64,000 nt of DNA from Mesorhizobium sp. L-2-11 (GTDB taxonomy: Bacteria > Pseudomonadota > Alphaproteobacteria > Rhizobiales > Rhizobiaceae), in contig NZ_AP023257.1 of assembly GCF_016756595.1 (NCBI RefSeq), positions 3,612,001 to 3,676,000 on the forward strand, written 5' to 3'. The position numbers and the translations under genes were made by a program. Of this stretch, positions 54,574 to 63,428 are shown piece after piece. How positions within the stretch are numbered: position 1 is the stretch's first letter; every line of letters begins with the position of its first letter. The notes under the pieces were generated by a model. The model saw only the letters and a program-made list of their open reading frames with translations. It searched no databases and had not been told where the DNA came from.

Positions 54574-55356
54574 ATGTTGACGGATGAAGAACGACGCAGC
54601 GCGGCGCAGGCATTGCTGGGCGCCGAGGAAAGCCGGGTGCCGATCCCGCAACTCAGCAAGACCTATCCCCAGATTGAGATCGAGGATGCCTATCGCATCC
54701 AGGATCTTTGGGCGGAGGGCAGGATTGCCAAAGGTGCGCGCGTCGCGGGCCACAAGATCGGCCTGACATCAAGAGCCATGCAGATGGCATCGAAGATGAC
54801 CGAGCCGGATTACGGGCGCATCCTTGATGATGCTCTTTTCAATGACGGCGCCCAGATCAGGGCCGACCTCTTCATCAAGCCGCGCCTCGAAGTGGAACTT
54901 GCCTTCATCATGGGCGAGAATCTCGAGGGCCCGAGCACCCGAATCTACGACGTTATGCGCGCCACCGAATTCATTGTGCCGGCGCTCGAAATCATCGACT
55001 ACAGAACCGAGGTTCCGCGCGCGATCACTGATACCATCGCGGATAACGCAGCCTTCGGCGCCATCGTCGTCGGAGGTCGCGTCATCCGTCCGATGGACAT
55101 CGACATCCGGTGGATCGGGGCAACGCTTTCCAAGAACGGGATCATCGAGGAATCGGGTGTTTCGGCCGCCGTCATGGGGCATCCCGCAGCGGGTGTCGCC
55201 TGGCTTGTCAATAAGCTCCATGCGGTCGGGGGCAAGCTGGAAAAGGGGCAGATCGTGCTTGCGGGCTCGTTTACGCGGCCCGTCGATATCGCCGCCGGCG
55301 ATGTCGTCCAGGCGGATTACGGTCCGATCGGCGCGCTCGGAGTATCGTTCTTATAG
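54574..55356 (+). CDS. 2-keto-4-pentenoate/2-oxo-hepta-3-ene-1,7-dioate hydratase (HpaH-like)
   Basis: A 260-residue member of the FAH-related hydratase family, which adds water to 2-oxo-4-enoic acids of meta-cleavage pathways. Seen: VAGHKIGLTSRAMQMASKM, DDALFNDGAQI, PRLEVELAFIMGENL (metal-binding Glu pair), ALEIIDYR and GSFTRPVDI. GGGAGAACC precedes ATG 54574. Together with the next gene, an aldolase, it makes a typical lower meta pathway pair, unusual behind an intradiol dioxygenase. Confidence 0.9.
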   Translation: MLTDEERRSAAQALLGAEESRVPIPQLSKTYPQIEIEDAYRIQDLWAEGRIAKGARVAGHKIGLTSRAMQMASKMTEPDYGRILDDALFNDGAQIRADLFIKPRLEVELAFIMGENLEGPSTRIYDVMRATEFIVPALEIIDYRTEVPRAITDTIADNAAFGAIVVGGRVIRPMDIDIRWIGATLSKNGIIEESGVSAAVMGHPAAGVAWLVNKLHAVGGKLEKGQIVLAGSFTRPVDIAAGDVVQADYGPIGALGVSFL

Positions 55357-55364
55357 GTGGTGTC

Positions 55365-56132
55365 GTGAATCTTCCGAAAAACCGCTTCAAGCGTGCACTG
55401 GCCGAGAAAAGGCAGCAAATCGGTCTCTGGTGCAGCCTCCCGGGCAGCTATGCCGCCGAAATCGTCGCGCCCTCCGGGTTCGACTGGCTGCTGTTCGACA
55501 CCGAGCACTCGCCGGGCGACGTCCTGACGGTCTTGCCGCAGTTGCAGGCAGTTGCGGCCTACGACGTCTCGCCCATCGTGCGCCCTGCCAGCAACGATGC
55601 GGTGCTGATCAAGCGCTATCTCGACATCGGTGCGCAGACACTGCTCATTCCCTATGTGCAGAACCGGGAAGAAGCCGAAGCCGCGGCTTCCGCCATGCGC
55701 TACCCACCTGCCGGTATCCGCGGTGTGTCGGGGCTGACGCGGGCGACGCGGTTTGGGCGTGTCACCGGCTACGCTAAGCGGGCAGAGGAGGAGCTGTGCC
55801 TGCTGGTGCAGTTGGAAACCCGTGCGGCAGTGGAGGCGTTAGAGGCCATTGCACAGGTAGATGGTGTCGATGGTGTCTTCATCGGCCCGGCGGATCTTGC
55901 CGCCATCCTTGGATATCCGGGGGAGCCCGGCCATCCTGAGGTCGTGGCTGCCGTCGAGGGTGCGATCCGCCGCCTTGCGGCTCTCGGTAAGCCCGCAGGC
56001 ATCCTGACGCCCGACATCACCTTCGCTGCACGCTGTATCGAACTTGGCACCACCTTTACCGCGGTCGGTGTCGACGCCGGCCTTCTCGCACGCGGAACCG
56101 AGGCGCTGGCAGCGAAATTCAGGCAACAGTGA
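55365..56132 (+). CDS. HpaI/HpcH-type aldolase
   Basis: A 255-residue class II pyruvate aldolase, splitting 4-hydroxy-2-oxo acids to pyruvate (or a relative) and an aldehyde. Seen: GLWCSLPGSYAAEIVAPSGF, DWLLFDTEHSP (catalytic His), RYLDIGAQTLLIPYVQN, LVQLETRAAVEALEAI (metal Glu) and VFIGPADLAAILG (metal Asp). The start is GTG 55365, 8 bp after the hydratase stop. Confidence 0.92.
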   Translation: MNLPKNRFKRALAEKRQQIGLWCSLPGSYAAEIVAPSGFDWLLFDTEHSPGDVLTVLPQLQAVAAYDVSPIVRPASNDAVLIKRYLDIGAQTLLIPYVQNREEAEAAASAMRYPPAGIRGVSGLTRATRFGRVTGYAKRAEEELCLLVQLETRAAVEALEAIAQVDGVDGVFIGPADLAAILGYPGEPGHPEVVAAVEGAIRRLAALGKPAGILTPDITFAARCIELGTTFTAVGVDAGLLARGTEALAAKFRQQ

Positions 56133-56167
56133 CCGCAAGATTGCACTGTCCGGCGGGAGATCGAGAC

Positions 56168-56896
56168 ATGACCGACGATATCGCAGCTCCGCTCACCGCA
56201 CTGATCCCCAAAGGCTATCTGCGCGCGGCGGTAAACCTCGCCAATATCGCTTTGGTGCAGTTCGATTCGAATACAGGAGTCTTTGAAGGTGTCAGCCCAC
56301 AACTCGCCAGAGAGTTTTCAGAGCGCCTCGGTTGTCGCGTCGAATTCGTCGTCTATCCGTCGGCAGCCAGCATCCTGGAGCGGGTCGATCAGGACGAGTG
56401 GGACATCGCTTTCCTGGCCGCCGACCCGGCGCGCGAAGACAGGCTGCTGTTTTCGCCTGCCTATGCGCTGATCGAGGGCACGCTTGTGGTTCGAGAGGCA
56501 ACACCGTATCACACGTTTCAAGACGTCGACGCGCAGGGCGTGGAAATTTGCGCCACACGAAACGCTGCTTATGACCTTTATTTGTCGCGGCGTCTCGCGC
56601 ATGCCAAAATCGTTCATTCGTCTACCCCAGGGGAAGCCCTTGAAATGTTTGTCGAAGGCAAACATCACGCCGCGGCGGGTGTGCGGCAAGCGCTTGAGCG
56701 CTTTGCGAGCGCGCGTGAGGGTTTCCGCGTCCTAGCGGAACCATTCCTCGTTATCAGACAAACGATCGCTGTCAGTTGTTCCCATCCAGCGGCGGGTCTC
56801 CTGGTGCGCGAATTTGTCGAGGAGGCTCTTCGAGGAGGTTTCTCGGAAAACGTCATCCGCGATGCGCAACGCAATGGCGTTGCTTTGGCAAATTGA
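56168..56896 (+). CDS. Solute-binding-like protein without signal peptide
   Basis: A 242-residue protein with the SBP_bac_3 fold: YLRAAVNLANIALVQFDSNT, GVSPQLAREFSERLGCRVEF, WDIAFLAADPAREDRLLFSP. Unlike the transporter binding protein at 49503-50345 it has no hydrophobic leader, so it should be cytoplasmic. It may be an intracellular ligand binder or an enzyme of this fold. GGGAGA precedes ATG 56168; a GTG at 56129 overlapping the aldolase stop would add 13 residues, still without a signal peptide. Confidence 0.75.
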   Translation: MTDDIAAPLTALIPKGYLRAAVNLANIALVQFDSNTGVFEGVSPQLAREFSERLGCRVEFVVYPSAASILERVDQDEWDIAFLAADPAREDRLLFSPAYALIEGTLVVREATPYHTFQDVDAQGVEICATRNAAYDLYLSRRLAHAKIVHSSTPGEALEMFVEGKHHAAAGVRQALERFASAREGFRVLAEPFLVIRQTIAVSCSHPAAGLLVREFVEEALRGGFSENVIRDAQRNGVALAN

Positions 56897-57148
56897 GCTA
56901 ATCCAAATTGGGATAGCGGCCGCAGGACCCGTTCATTCGCGCATAGAGGTGATGTGGTGGACGGCCACACCTCCGAGTTCTGTGTCAAGCCACGTGATGT
57001 CGGTGGCGGCATCAGCTCAGCAGCGTGGGCAGGCTCCGGGTCTGCGTGATAAAGGAGTGCTACGATGCCTCACAAACGCGGGCTTGAACTAAGGCACGAA
57101 GTCGACGCATGCGGGTTCCGGAGCCGTCAGTCCCGGGGAACCGATTTT

Positions 57149-57790
57149 TTAAAGCTTTGCGAAAACAAACTGCTTGGCTTGGCCGACGGCGTGTTCAAGC
57201 GACCTCCCATTCGCCAGGTGCGCGGCAATCGCGCAGGCCAACATGCAGCCCGTTCCGCGCATCGATCCGGCAAGGCGCGGCGCATCGAAGCTGATGGGTT
57301 CTTGACCGGAACGCAGCAGAATTTCCGTGGACCGAGGCCCCGTTGCGTGCCCGCCCTTGGCCAGCACGATCTGCGACCCGGTGGCCAGCAATCCTTGTCC
57401 TTGGCGCAAGATCTCGCAGTCGTCCACCGCCGGTCGTGAGCCGGCGAGGATGGCCAGCTCGACGAGGTCGGGTGTGACGAGACGGCAGAGCGGCATGAGA
57501 TTTCGTGTCAGCGAGCCGATCGCGCTTGCCTCCAGAAGCGGTCCGCCCGAAGAGGAGGCCAGCACCGGGTCGAGCACGGCCGGGATATGCCGATTTTCCG
57601 CGCAGCACAGCCGCAACGCCGGCAATGATGTGCTCCGTCGCGAGCATGCCGATCTTGATGGCCGCCACCTTGGCTTGCAGGGCGGCGTGCATCTGGTCGG
57701 CCACCAGCCCGGCTGGCAAATTCGCCGACTGCGTTGTGCTGCCATCGACCTTCCGGGCCGGTTCTCGGCACGATGCATGTTGCGCGGCAC
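57149..57790 (-). pseudogene. Remnant of a ThiD-like (hydroxymethylpyrimidine phosphate) kinase
   Basis: Reading leftward, one frame has [20 protein letters not shown] and [19 protein letters not shown]; near 57600 similarity moves to another frame with [40 protein letters not shown] and the anion-hole and Cys motif GSMRGTGCMLACAIAAHLA, ending FVFAKL at 57149. The ThiD N-terminus (GSDxSGGAG) is missing. The gene is thus 5'-truncated and frameshifted. It lies at the right edge of the catabolic island. The 252 bp between it and the binding-like gene hold nothing I recognise. Confidence 0.75.
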
Positions 57791-57839
57791 GCGCCGCGCC
57801 GCTATAGCGCGGACTGGTTTTCCCGAGGCACAAGCAAAT

Positions 57840-58127
57840 ATGTCCGTTGATCTGCAAACAGTGAAGCGCGTCGCGCGTCTCGCCCGCATTGCGGTGAGCG
57901 AGACGGATGCCGAGCGCATGACCGGCGAGTTGAACGCCATTCTCGGTTTTGTCGAGCAGTTGAACGAGGTCGACGTCTCCGGCGTCGAGCCGATGACGTC
58001 GGTCATTCCGATGGAGATGAAGAAGCGTCCGGACGTCGTCACCGACGGCAGCAAGGCTGCCGACATCGTCGCCAACGCACCGGCGACCGAAGAGAATTTC
58101 TTCCTCGTTCCGAAGGTCGTGGAGTAG
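57840..58127 (+). CDS. gatC: Glutamyl-tRNA(Gln)/aspartyl-tRNA(Asn) amidotransferase subunit C
   Basis: GatC clamps GatA and GatB in the enzyme that amidates mischarged Glu-tRNA(Gln) and Asp-tRNA(Asn). The 95 residues match the family: [40 protein letters not shown] and [12 protein letters not shown]. Followed after 7 bp by a GNAT gene and then gatA. Confidence 0.96.
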   Translation: MSVDLQTVKRVARLARIAVSETDAERMTGELNAILGFVEQLNEVDVSGVEPMTSVIPMEMKKRPDVVTDGSKAADIVANAPATEENFFLVPKVVE

Positions 58128-58134
58128 CGGACCG

Positions 58135-58593
58135 ATGGCAATCCAGATCGCCATCGAAACGCCGCTGCAGGACGACGTACGCGGGCTGGTCAAGGAGCTC
58201 AACGCCACGCTGCTGGAATTGACGCCGCCGGAGCACTGCTCTCACATGACCGTCGAGCAGATGGCCGACAACGACACGACTGTCTTCATCGCTCGCGACA
58301 ACGGCCTCGCCATCGGCTGCGGCGCGCTGAAGCGCCACGACGGTGCCGTCGGCGAGGTCAAGCGCATGTACACGCGGCCTTCGCATCGCGGACAGAAGAT
58401 CGGCGCAAGGATCGTCGAGCGGATCGAGGCGCTGGCGCGCAATGAAGGGCTGAAGCGTCTGGTGCTGGAAACCGGCGACCGCCATCCGGCCGCGTGGACC
58501 GTCTATGAACGCGCCGGATTTTCGCGCTGCGGCCCGGTGCTGGACTATCCCGATTCCGGGTGGTCGGTATTTTACGAAAAGAGCCTTGCCTGA
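58135..58593 (+). CDS. GNAT-family N-acetyltransferase
   Basis: A 152-residue acetyl-CoA-dependent acyltransferase. The CoA-binding motif is [20 protein letters not shown] (R/Q-x-x-G-x-G/A form), with [20 protein letters not shown] downstream. It lies between gatC and gatA and overlaps gatA by one base (TGATG), so all three are translated together. Substrate unknown. Confidence 0.92.
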   Translation: MAIQIAIETPLQDDVRGLVKELNATLLELTPPEHCSHMTVEQMADNDTTVFIARDNGLAIGCGALKRHDGAVGEVKRMYTRPSHRGQKIGARIVERIEALARNEGLKRLVLETGDRHPAAWTVYERAGFSRCGPVLDYPDSGWSVFYEKSLA

Positions 58594-60161
58594 TGAGCGA
58601 CCTGACCCAGCTGACGATTTCGCAGGCCCGCGCCAAGCTGCGCGCCAGGGAAATCACCGCATCCGAGATCACCGAAGCCTATCTCCAGGCGATCGAGCGG
58701 GCCAATCCGACGCTCAATGCCTATGTCGTGGTAACCGATGACAAGGCGCGCGACATGGCCAAGGCCTCGGACGCAAAGCTGGCGAAGGGCGAGGGCAGGT
58801 CGCTCGAAGGCATTCCGCTCGGCATCAAGGACCTGTTCGGCACCGAAGGCATCCACACCCAGGCCTGCAGCCATGTGCTGGATGGGTTCAAGCCGCACTA
58901 CGAATCGACCGTCACCGCCAATCTGTGGGCCGACGGCGCCGTCATGCTCGGCAAGCTCAACATGGACGAGTTCGCCATGGGCTCGTCCAATGAGAGCTCC
59001 TACTACGGCCCAGTCGTCAATCCGTGGCGGCGTTCACGCGTCGACACGATGGTGATGCCGACCACGCATCAGGGCGATGGCGGTTTTGTCTCGGCCGGCG
59101 GCACCAGGACCGCGCGCACGCTGGATAATGCCCGGCTCGTGCCGGGCGGCTCGTCGGGTGGCTCGGCCTCCGCCGTTTCGGCGCTCCTGTGTGCCGGCGC
59201 CACCGCCACCGACACCGGCGGCTCGATCCGCCAGCCCGCCGCCTTCACCGGCACGGTCGGCATCAAGCCGACCTACGGCCGCTGCTCGCGCTGGGGCATC
59301 GTCGCCTTCGCTTCGTCGCTCGACCAGGCCGGACCGATCGCCCGCGACGTGCGTGACGCCGCGATCCTCTTGAAATCGATGGCCTCGGTCGATCCGAAGG
59401 ACACCACCTCGGTCGACCGCCCGGTGCCGGACTACGAAGCGGTGATCGGCAAGCCGATCAGGGGCATGAAGGTCGGCATCCCCAGGGAATATCGCGTCGA
59501 CGGCATGCCCGACGAGATCGAGGCGCTGTGGCAGAAAGGCATTGCCTGGCTGAAAGATGCCGGCGCCGAGATCGTCGACATTTCGCTTCCGCATACCAAA
59601 TACGCGCTGCCGGCCTATTACATCGTCGCGCCCGCCGAAGCGTCGTCGAACCTCGCCCGCTATGACGGCGTTCGCTACGGGCTGCGCGTGCCGGGCAAGG
59701 ATATCGTCGACATGTACGAAAAGACCCGCGCCGCCGGCTTCGGCCGCGAGGTCAAGCGCCGCATCATGATCGGCACCTATGTGCTCTCCGCCGGCTACTA
59801 CGACGCCTACTATCTGCAGGCGCAGAAGGTGCGCAACCTCATCAAGCGGGATTTCGAAAACGCATTCACTGCCGGCGTCGATGTCATCCTGACACCGGCA
59901 ACGCCGTCGGCAGCCTTCGGCATCGCCGACGAGGACATGGCCGCCGACCCGGTCAAGATGTACCTCAACGACATCTTCACGGTGACCGTGAACATGGCCG
60001 GACTGCCGGGCATCGCCGTGCCCGCAGGGCTTGACGCCAAGGGCCTGCCGCTTGGCCTGCAGCTCATCGGCCGGCCGTTCGACGAGGAAACCTTGTTCCA
60101 GACCGCCCATGTCATCGAACAGGCGGCGGGCACGTTCCAGCCGGAAAAGTGGTGGTGGTAG
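58593..60161 (+). CDS. gatA: Glutamyl-tRNA(Gln)/aspartyl-tRNA(Asn) amidotransferase subunit A
   Basis: GatA releases ammonia from glutamine for transamidation. The 522 residues carry the amidase triad: Lys in PLGIKDLF, cis-Ser and Ser in [13 protein letters not shown] and [12 protein letters not shown]. An insert of about 35 residues ([20 protein letters not shown] and [14 protein letters not shown]) lies before the VPGGSSGGS loop; I recall the same insert in other Mesorhizobium-type GatA proteins, which explains the length above the usual 480-490. ATG 58593 gives [13 protein letters not shown]. Confidence 0.96.
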   Translation: MSDLTQLTISQARAKLRAREITASEITEAYLQAIERANPTLNAYVVVTDDKARDMAKASDAKLAKGEGRSLEGIPLGIKDLFGTEGIHTQACSHVLDGFKPHYESTVTANLWADGAVMLGKLNMDEFAMGSSNESSYYGPVVNPWRRSRVDTMVMPTTHQGDGGFVSAGGTRTARTLDNARLVPGGSSGGSASAVSALLCAGATATDTGGSIRQPAAFTGTVGIKPTYGRCSRWGIVAFASSLDQAGPIARDVRDAAILLKSMASVDPKDTTSVDRPVPDYEAVIGKPIRGMKVGIPREYRVDGMPDEIEALWQKGIAWLKDAGAEIVDISLPHTKYALPAYYIVAPAEASSNLARYDGVRYGLRVPGKDIVDMYEKTRAAGFGREVKRRIMIGTYVLSAGYYDAYYLQAQKVRNLIKRDFENAFTAGVDVILTPATPSAAFGIADEDMAADPVKMYLNDIFTVTVNMAGLPGIAVPAGLDAKGLPLGLQLIGRPFDEETLFQTAHVIEQAAGTFQPEKWWW

Positions 60162-60188
60162 TGTCATCTCCCATCTGAAGGGTGAGGG

Positions 60189-60998
60189 ATGTTCTACTAT
60201 CTTTCCAAAATATTCTGGCTCCTCGTCCAGCCATTGAACCTGGCGATCATCCTGCTGCTGGTTGCTTTGCTTGCTGCGTTGGTCCGGCGCAGAAAGCTGT
60301 TTGCCCTCGGCAGCGGGCTGGCGTTTCTCGTCCTCGCCCTCTCGACCTGGACCTCGCTCGGAGCACTGTTGCTCAATCCGTTGGAAGAACGTTTTCCGCG
60401 CCCGCCGCTGCCGGAAAAGGTCGATGGCATCGTCGTGCTGGGGGGCGGCATGGAGGGCGCCGTCAATTTCGTGCGTGGCGGCTATGAACTGAGCGCAAGC
60501 GGCGATCGGATGGTTGCGGCGGCCGTGCTGGCGCGGCATTATCCGACAGCGAAAGTCGTAATCTCTGGGGGCGGCATCGCAATGATCGGCGATGGTGAGG
60601 GCGATGCAGAGACAGCGCCGCGGCTGTTCGCCGCGCTTGGTGTGACGGCCGATCGGCTGATCCTCGAGAAAAAATCCCGCAACACCGACGAGAACGCCGC
60701 CTTCACCCGGGGACTGGTCACCCCAAAACCGGGCGAGACCTGGCTGCTGGTGACCTCGGCCTTCCACATGCCGCGCGCCAAGGCGCTGTTCGACAAGGTC
60801 GGCTTTGCCACCGTTCCCTGGCCGGTCGATTACCGCACCTCCGGCAAGGAAGGCATAGGCCTGTCTCGCGACGATCCCTTCAATTCGCTGCAGACCACCA
60901 GCACGGCGGTCCGCGAATGGATCGGGCTCGTCGCCTACCGGCTGTCGGGCCGCATCGATCGGCTTTTTCCCGGACCGGGTGTCGGCTCGGGTGGCTGA
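60189..60998 (+). CDS. YdcF/ElyC-type DUF218 membrane protein
   Basis: A 269-residue protein with two N-terminal membrane helices (LVQPLNLAIILLLVALLAAL and FALGSGLAFLVLALSTWTSL) and a periplasmic DUF218 domain: DGIVVLGGGMEGAVNFVRGG, AKVVISGGG, EKKSRNTDENA and LLVTSAFHMPRAKALFDKVG. Relatives ElyC and SanA act in envelope integrity. The gene starts 27 bp after gatA and its 3' end overlaps the convergent DUF599 gene by 64 bp. Confidence 0.9.
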   Translation: MFYYLSKIFWLLVQPLNLAIILLLVALLAALVRRRKLFALGSGLAFLVLALSTWTSLGALLLNPLEERFPRPPLPEKVDGIVVLGGGMEGAVNFVRGGYELSASGDRMVAAAVLARHYPTAKVVISGGGIAMIGDGEGDAETAPRLFAALGVTADRLILEKKSRNTDENAAFTRGLVTPKPGETWLLVTSAFHMPRAKALFDKVGFATVPWPVDYRTSGKEGIGLSRDDPFNSLQTTSTAVREWIGLVAYRLSGRIDRLFPGPGVGSGG

Positions 60999-61705
60999 CC
61001 GATCACGGCTTGCCGCGCCGCCGAGAAGAACTGGCGACGCACCAGAACCGCCAGCAACAGCAGCGTCGACAGCACGAACACTTTTGGGTCGACGAACCAG
61101 CCGAGATAGCCGATCGAGAAGAACACGCCGCGCATGCCGGAATTGAAATGTTTTCCGGCCAGCATGTTCATGCGCGCCGCCCGCCATACTGCTGTCTCGC
61201 TGACCGGGTTGTGTGAAGCCTCTCCGTGCGGGATCGGCACCGCACCGATCAGGATCGAGCAATAGTTGAACAGCCGGTAGGCCCAGCCGAACTTGAAAAA
61301 GGAATAGGCAAGGATCAGCACCAATCCGAACACCTTCATCTGAAAAGCCGGCATCTGAAAGGCGGAGCGGGACGAAGTCGCGCCGAGCGGCAGGTCGCTC
61401 AGCACCGAGACAACCTGCTCGGAGGCGCCGAGCAGGGCAAAGCAGCCGCCGATCGCAATCAGCGAACTGGAGGCGAAGAAGGCGGTTCCCTGTTGAAGGC
61501 CGGCCATGATGGCGGTGTCGACAATGCGGACTTCGCGTTCGGCCATGTTCCGCATCCAGGCTTGACGCTGGACGTTCATCGCCGTCGTCAGCGACATGCG
61601 CCTGACCAGCTTTCCGTCGGAGGCGAGCGTATGCATCACCCACACGAAAAGGAAGAAACCCAGCGCAACGAGGTCTGCCGTCGACAAATGGAAGGAATCG
61701 CCCAT
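60935..61705 (-). CDS. DUF599 family membrane protein
   Basis: A 256-residue protein with four or five membrane helices: DLVALGFFLFVWVMHTLA, FFASSSLIAIGGCFALLG, VFGLVLILAYSFFKFGWAYR and VFVLSTLLLLAVLVRRQF. Family marks: MAEREVRIVDTAIMAGLQQG and WRAARMNMLAGKHFNSGMRG. Function unknown. The C-terminal 20 residues lie in the overlap with the DUF218 gene and are proline-rich. Confidence 0.88.
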   Translation of the reverse strand: MGDSFHLSTADLVALGFFLFVWVMHTLASDGKLVRRMSLTTAMNVQRQAWMRNMAEREVRIVDTAIMAGLQQGTAFFASSSLIAIGGCFALLGASEQVVSVLSDLPLGATSSRSAFQMPAFQMKVFGLVLILAYSFFKFGWAYRLFNYCSILIGAVPIPHGEASHNPVSETAVWRAARMNMLAGKHFNSGMRGVFFSIGYLGWFVDPKVFVLSTLLLLAVLVRRQFFSAARQAVIGQPPEPTPGPGKSRSMRPDSR

Positions 61706-61866
61706 GCAACCCTCTTACCACAAGCGGTGGTGGTGCTTCGATGGCGGAACGCAACGATGTCGCTGGCGGAGCAAACAAGGTCGGCAGGTGCAGCGCCGCA
61801 ATCTTCGAAAGAGCGGAAACATCACAGGAATTCCTATATGTAAATTCCAATAGGAGAGAGCGGCGC

Positions 61867-63270
61867 GTGTTCCTTTCGGTTTTCGACCTGTTCAAGATCG
61901 GCATTGGACCATCGAGTTCGCACACGATGGGACCGATGACGGCTGCGCGGCGTTTTCTCGACGAGGTCGCGGGGGATGACTGGCCGCGCCCGGCCGGCGC
62001 CAAGGTTGATCGCATCGCCGCCAGCCTGCACGGCTCGCTTGCCTATACCGGCATCGGCCATGGTTCAGATCGCGCCGTCGTGCTCGGCCTTGCCGGCCAG
62101 ACGCCGCAGACGGTAGACCCCGATCAGGCGGACAGCATCGTCGAGCGTATCGCCGCCGAGAAGCGGATTTCGCCGCCCGGCCACCCATCCTATCGCTTCG
62201 ACCCGGCCACGGATCTGGTGCTGGATCGCAAGACGCCGCTTTCCGGCCACGCCAACGGCCTGGCTTTCTGCGCCTATGATGCCGACGACCGCCTGCTGCT
62301 CAAGCGCATCTACTATTCGATCGGTGGCGGCTTCGTTGTTTCCGAGGAAGAACTGCAGCGGATGAAGGCGAAGGGCTCGGCGACGAGCGAAGGCAAGAAG
62401 GTTCCATACCCCTTCAAGAATGCTGTCGAGATGCTGTCGATGGCCGCGAAAAGCGGTCTTTCCATCGCCGACATGAAACGCGTCAACGAAGAGACGCAGA
62501 TGACGCGCGAGGAGCTCGACGCCGGCCTCGACGGCATCTGGAGCGCCATGAAGGGCTGCATCGAGCGCGGCCTGTCGCAGGATGGCATCATGCCGGGCGG
62601 CCTGAAGGTGCGCCGACGCGCGCGGCAGTTGCATGACAGGCTGCAGGAGCAGTGGCGGCAGAACCGGCCCAATCCGCTGCTCGCCAACGACTGGCTGTCG
62701 ATCTATGCCATGGCGGTGAACGAGGAGAACGCCGCCGGCGGGCGCGTCGTCACCGCGCCGACCAATGGTGCTGCAGGCACGCTGCCGGCGGTGCTGCGCT
62801 ATTGGCTGCATTTCCACCCCGAGGCCGACCAGCCTAGCATCCGCGACTTTCTGCTGACCGCGGCAGCGATCGGCGGCATCATCAAGACCAACGCTTCGAT
62901 CTCGGGCGCCGAAGTCGGCTGCCAGGGCGAGGTCGGTTCGGCTTCGGCGATGGCGGCAGCGGGGCTGTGCGCCGTGATGGGCGGCACGCCCGAGCAGGTC
63001 GAGAACGCCGCCGAGATCGCGCTCGAGCATCATCTCGGCATGACCTGCGATCCGGTCGGCGGGCTGGTGCAGGTGCCTTGCATCGAGCGCAACGCGCTCG
63101 GCGCCGTCAAGGCGGTGACTGCCGCGTCGCTGGCCATCAAGGGCGACGGCGTTCATTTCGTGCCGCTCGATGCCGCAATCGAGACCATGCGCCAGACCGG
63201 CCTCGACATGAACGAGAAATACAAGGAAACCAGCCTCGGCGGCCTGGCCGTCAATATCGTGGAATGCTGA
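61867..63270 (+). CDS. sdaA: L-serine ammonia-lyase, iron-sulfur type
   Basis: The enzyme deaminates L-serine to pyruvate using a 4Fe-4S cluster. The 467 residues are of the single-chain form: beta domain [20 protein letters not shown], then alpha domain with [19 protein letters not shown], cluster cysteines in [18 protein letters not shown] and [22 protein letters not shown] 61867 is chosen because TAGGAGAGAG precedes it; an ATG at 61741 would add an unlikely leader. Standard length. Confidence 0.96.
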   Translation: MFLSVFDLFKIGIGPSSSHTMGPMTAARRFLDEVAGDDWPRPAGAKVDRIAASLHGSLAYTGIGHGSDRAVVLGLAGQTPQTVDPDQADSIVERIAAEKRISPPGHPSYRFDPATDLVLDRKTPLSGHANGLAFCAYDADDRLLLKRIYYSIGGGFVVSEEELQRMKAKGSATSEGKKVPYPFKNAVEMLSMAAKSGLSIADMKRVNEETQMTREELDAGLDGIWSAMKGCIERGLSQDGIMPGGLKVRRRARQLHDRLQEQWRQNRPNPLLANDWLSIYAMAVNEENAAGGRVVTAPTNGAAGTLPAVLRYWLHFHPEADQPSIRDFLLTAAAIGGIIKTNASISGAEVGCQGEVGSASAMAAAGLCAVMGGTPEQVENAAEIALEHHLGMTCDPVGGLVQVPCIERNALGAVKAVTAASLAIKGDGVHFVPLDAAIETMRQTGLDMNEKYKETSLGGLAVNIVEC

Positions 63271-63271
63271 G

Positions 63272-63388
63272 CCAGACTTTGCACTATGGCCAAACTTTGC
63301 ACTGTGGCCAAACTTTGCACTGGGGATTGACGCCGTGGAGAACAGCGGCACTGGGGAGAAAGTCGGCACTGTGGAGAAAGTCGATTGG
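63272..63388. repeat. Two adjacent 18-bp tandem arrays, three copies each
   Basis: Array A: CCAGACTTTGCACTATGG (63272-63289), CCAAACTTTGCACTGTGG (63290-63307), CCAAACTTTGCACTGGGG (63308-63325). Array B: GTGGAGAACAGCGGCACT (63335-63352), GGGGAGAAAGTCGGCACT (63353-63370), GTGGAGAAAGTCGATTGG (63371-63388). The arrays share GCACTGTGG-type edges. They lie just after sdaA, 40 bp before the DUF1489 gene. Confidence 0.85.
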
Positions 63389-63428
63389 GCCGGTTGACGC
63401 CTTTGCGCCGCGGACTAAACCTTAATCC

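Noticed and set aside
57065..57439. A 124-codon plus-strand frame with a good AAAGGAG site before its ATG
   Set aside because: Beyond the first 20 codons it is antisense to the conserved end of the thiD-like remnant; no protein family seen. The ribosome site is noted but not enough.
59034..62015. A 993-codon minus-strand open frame across gatA, the DUF218 gene, the DUF599 gene and sdaA
   Set aside because: It is antisense to or out of frame with four well-recognised genes, has Arg/Asp/Gly-heavy composition and no domain; long antisense frames are common in GC-rich codons.
62065..63369. A 434-codon minus-strand frame opposite sdaA running into the 18-bp repeats
   Set aside because: Shadow of sdaA; the repeat-encoded start region (QSLATVQSLAIVQSL) is a by-product of the tandem array.
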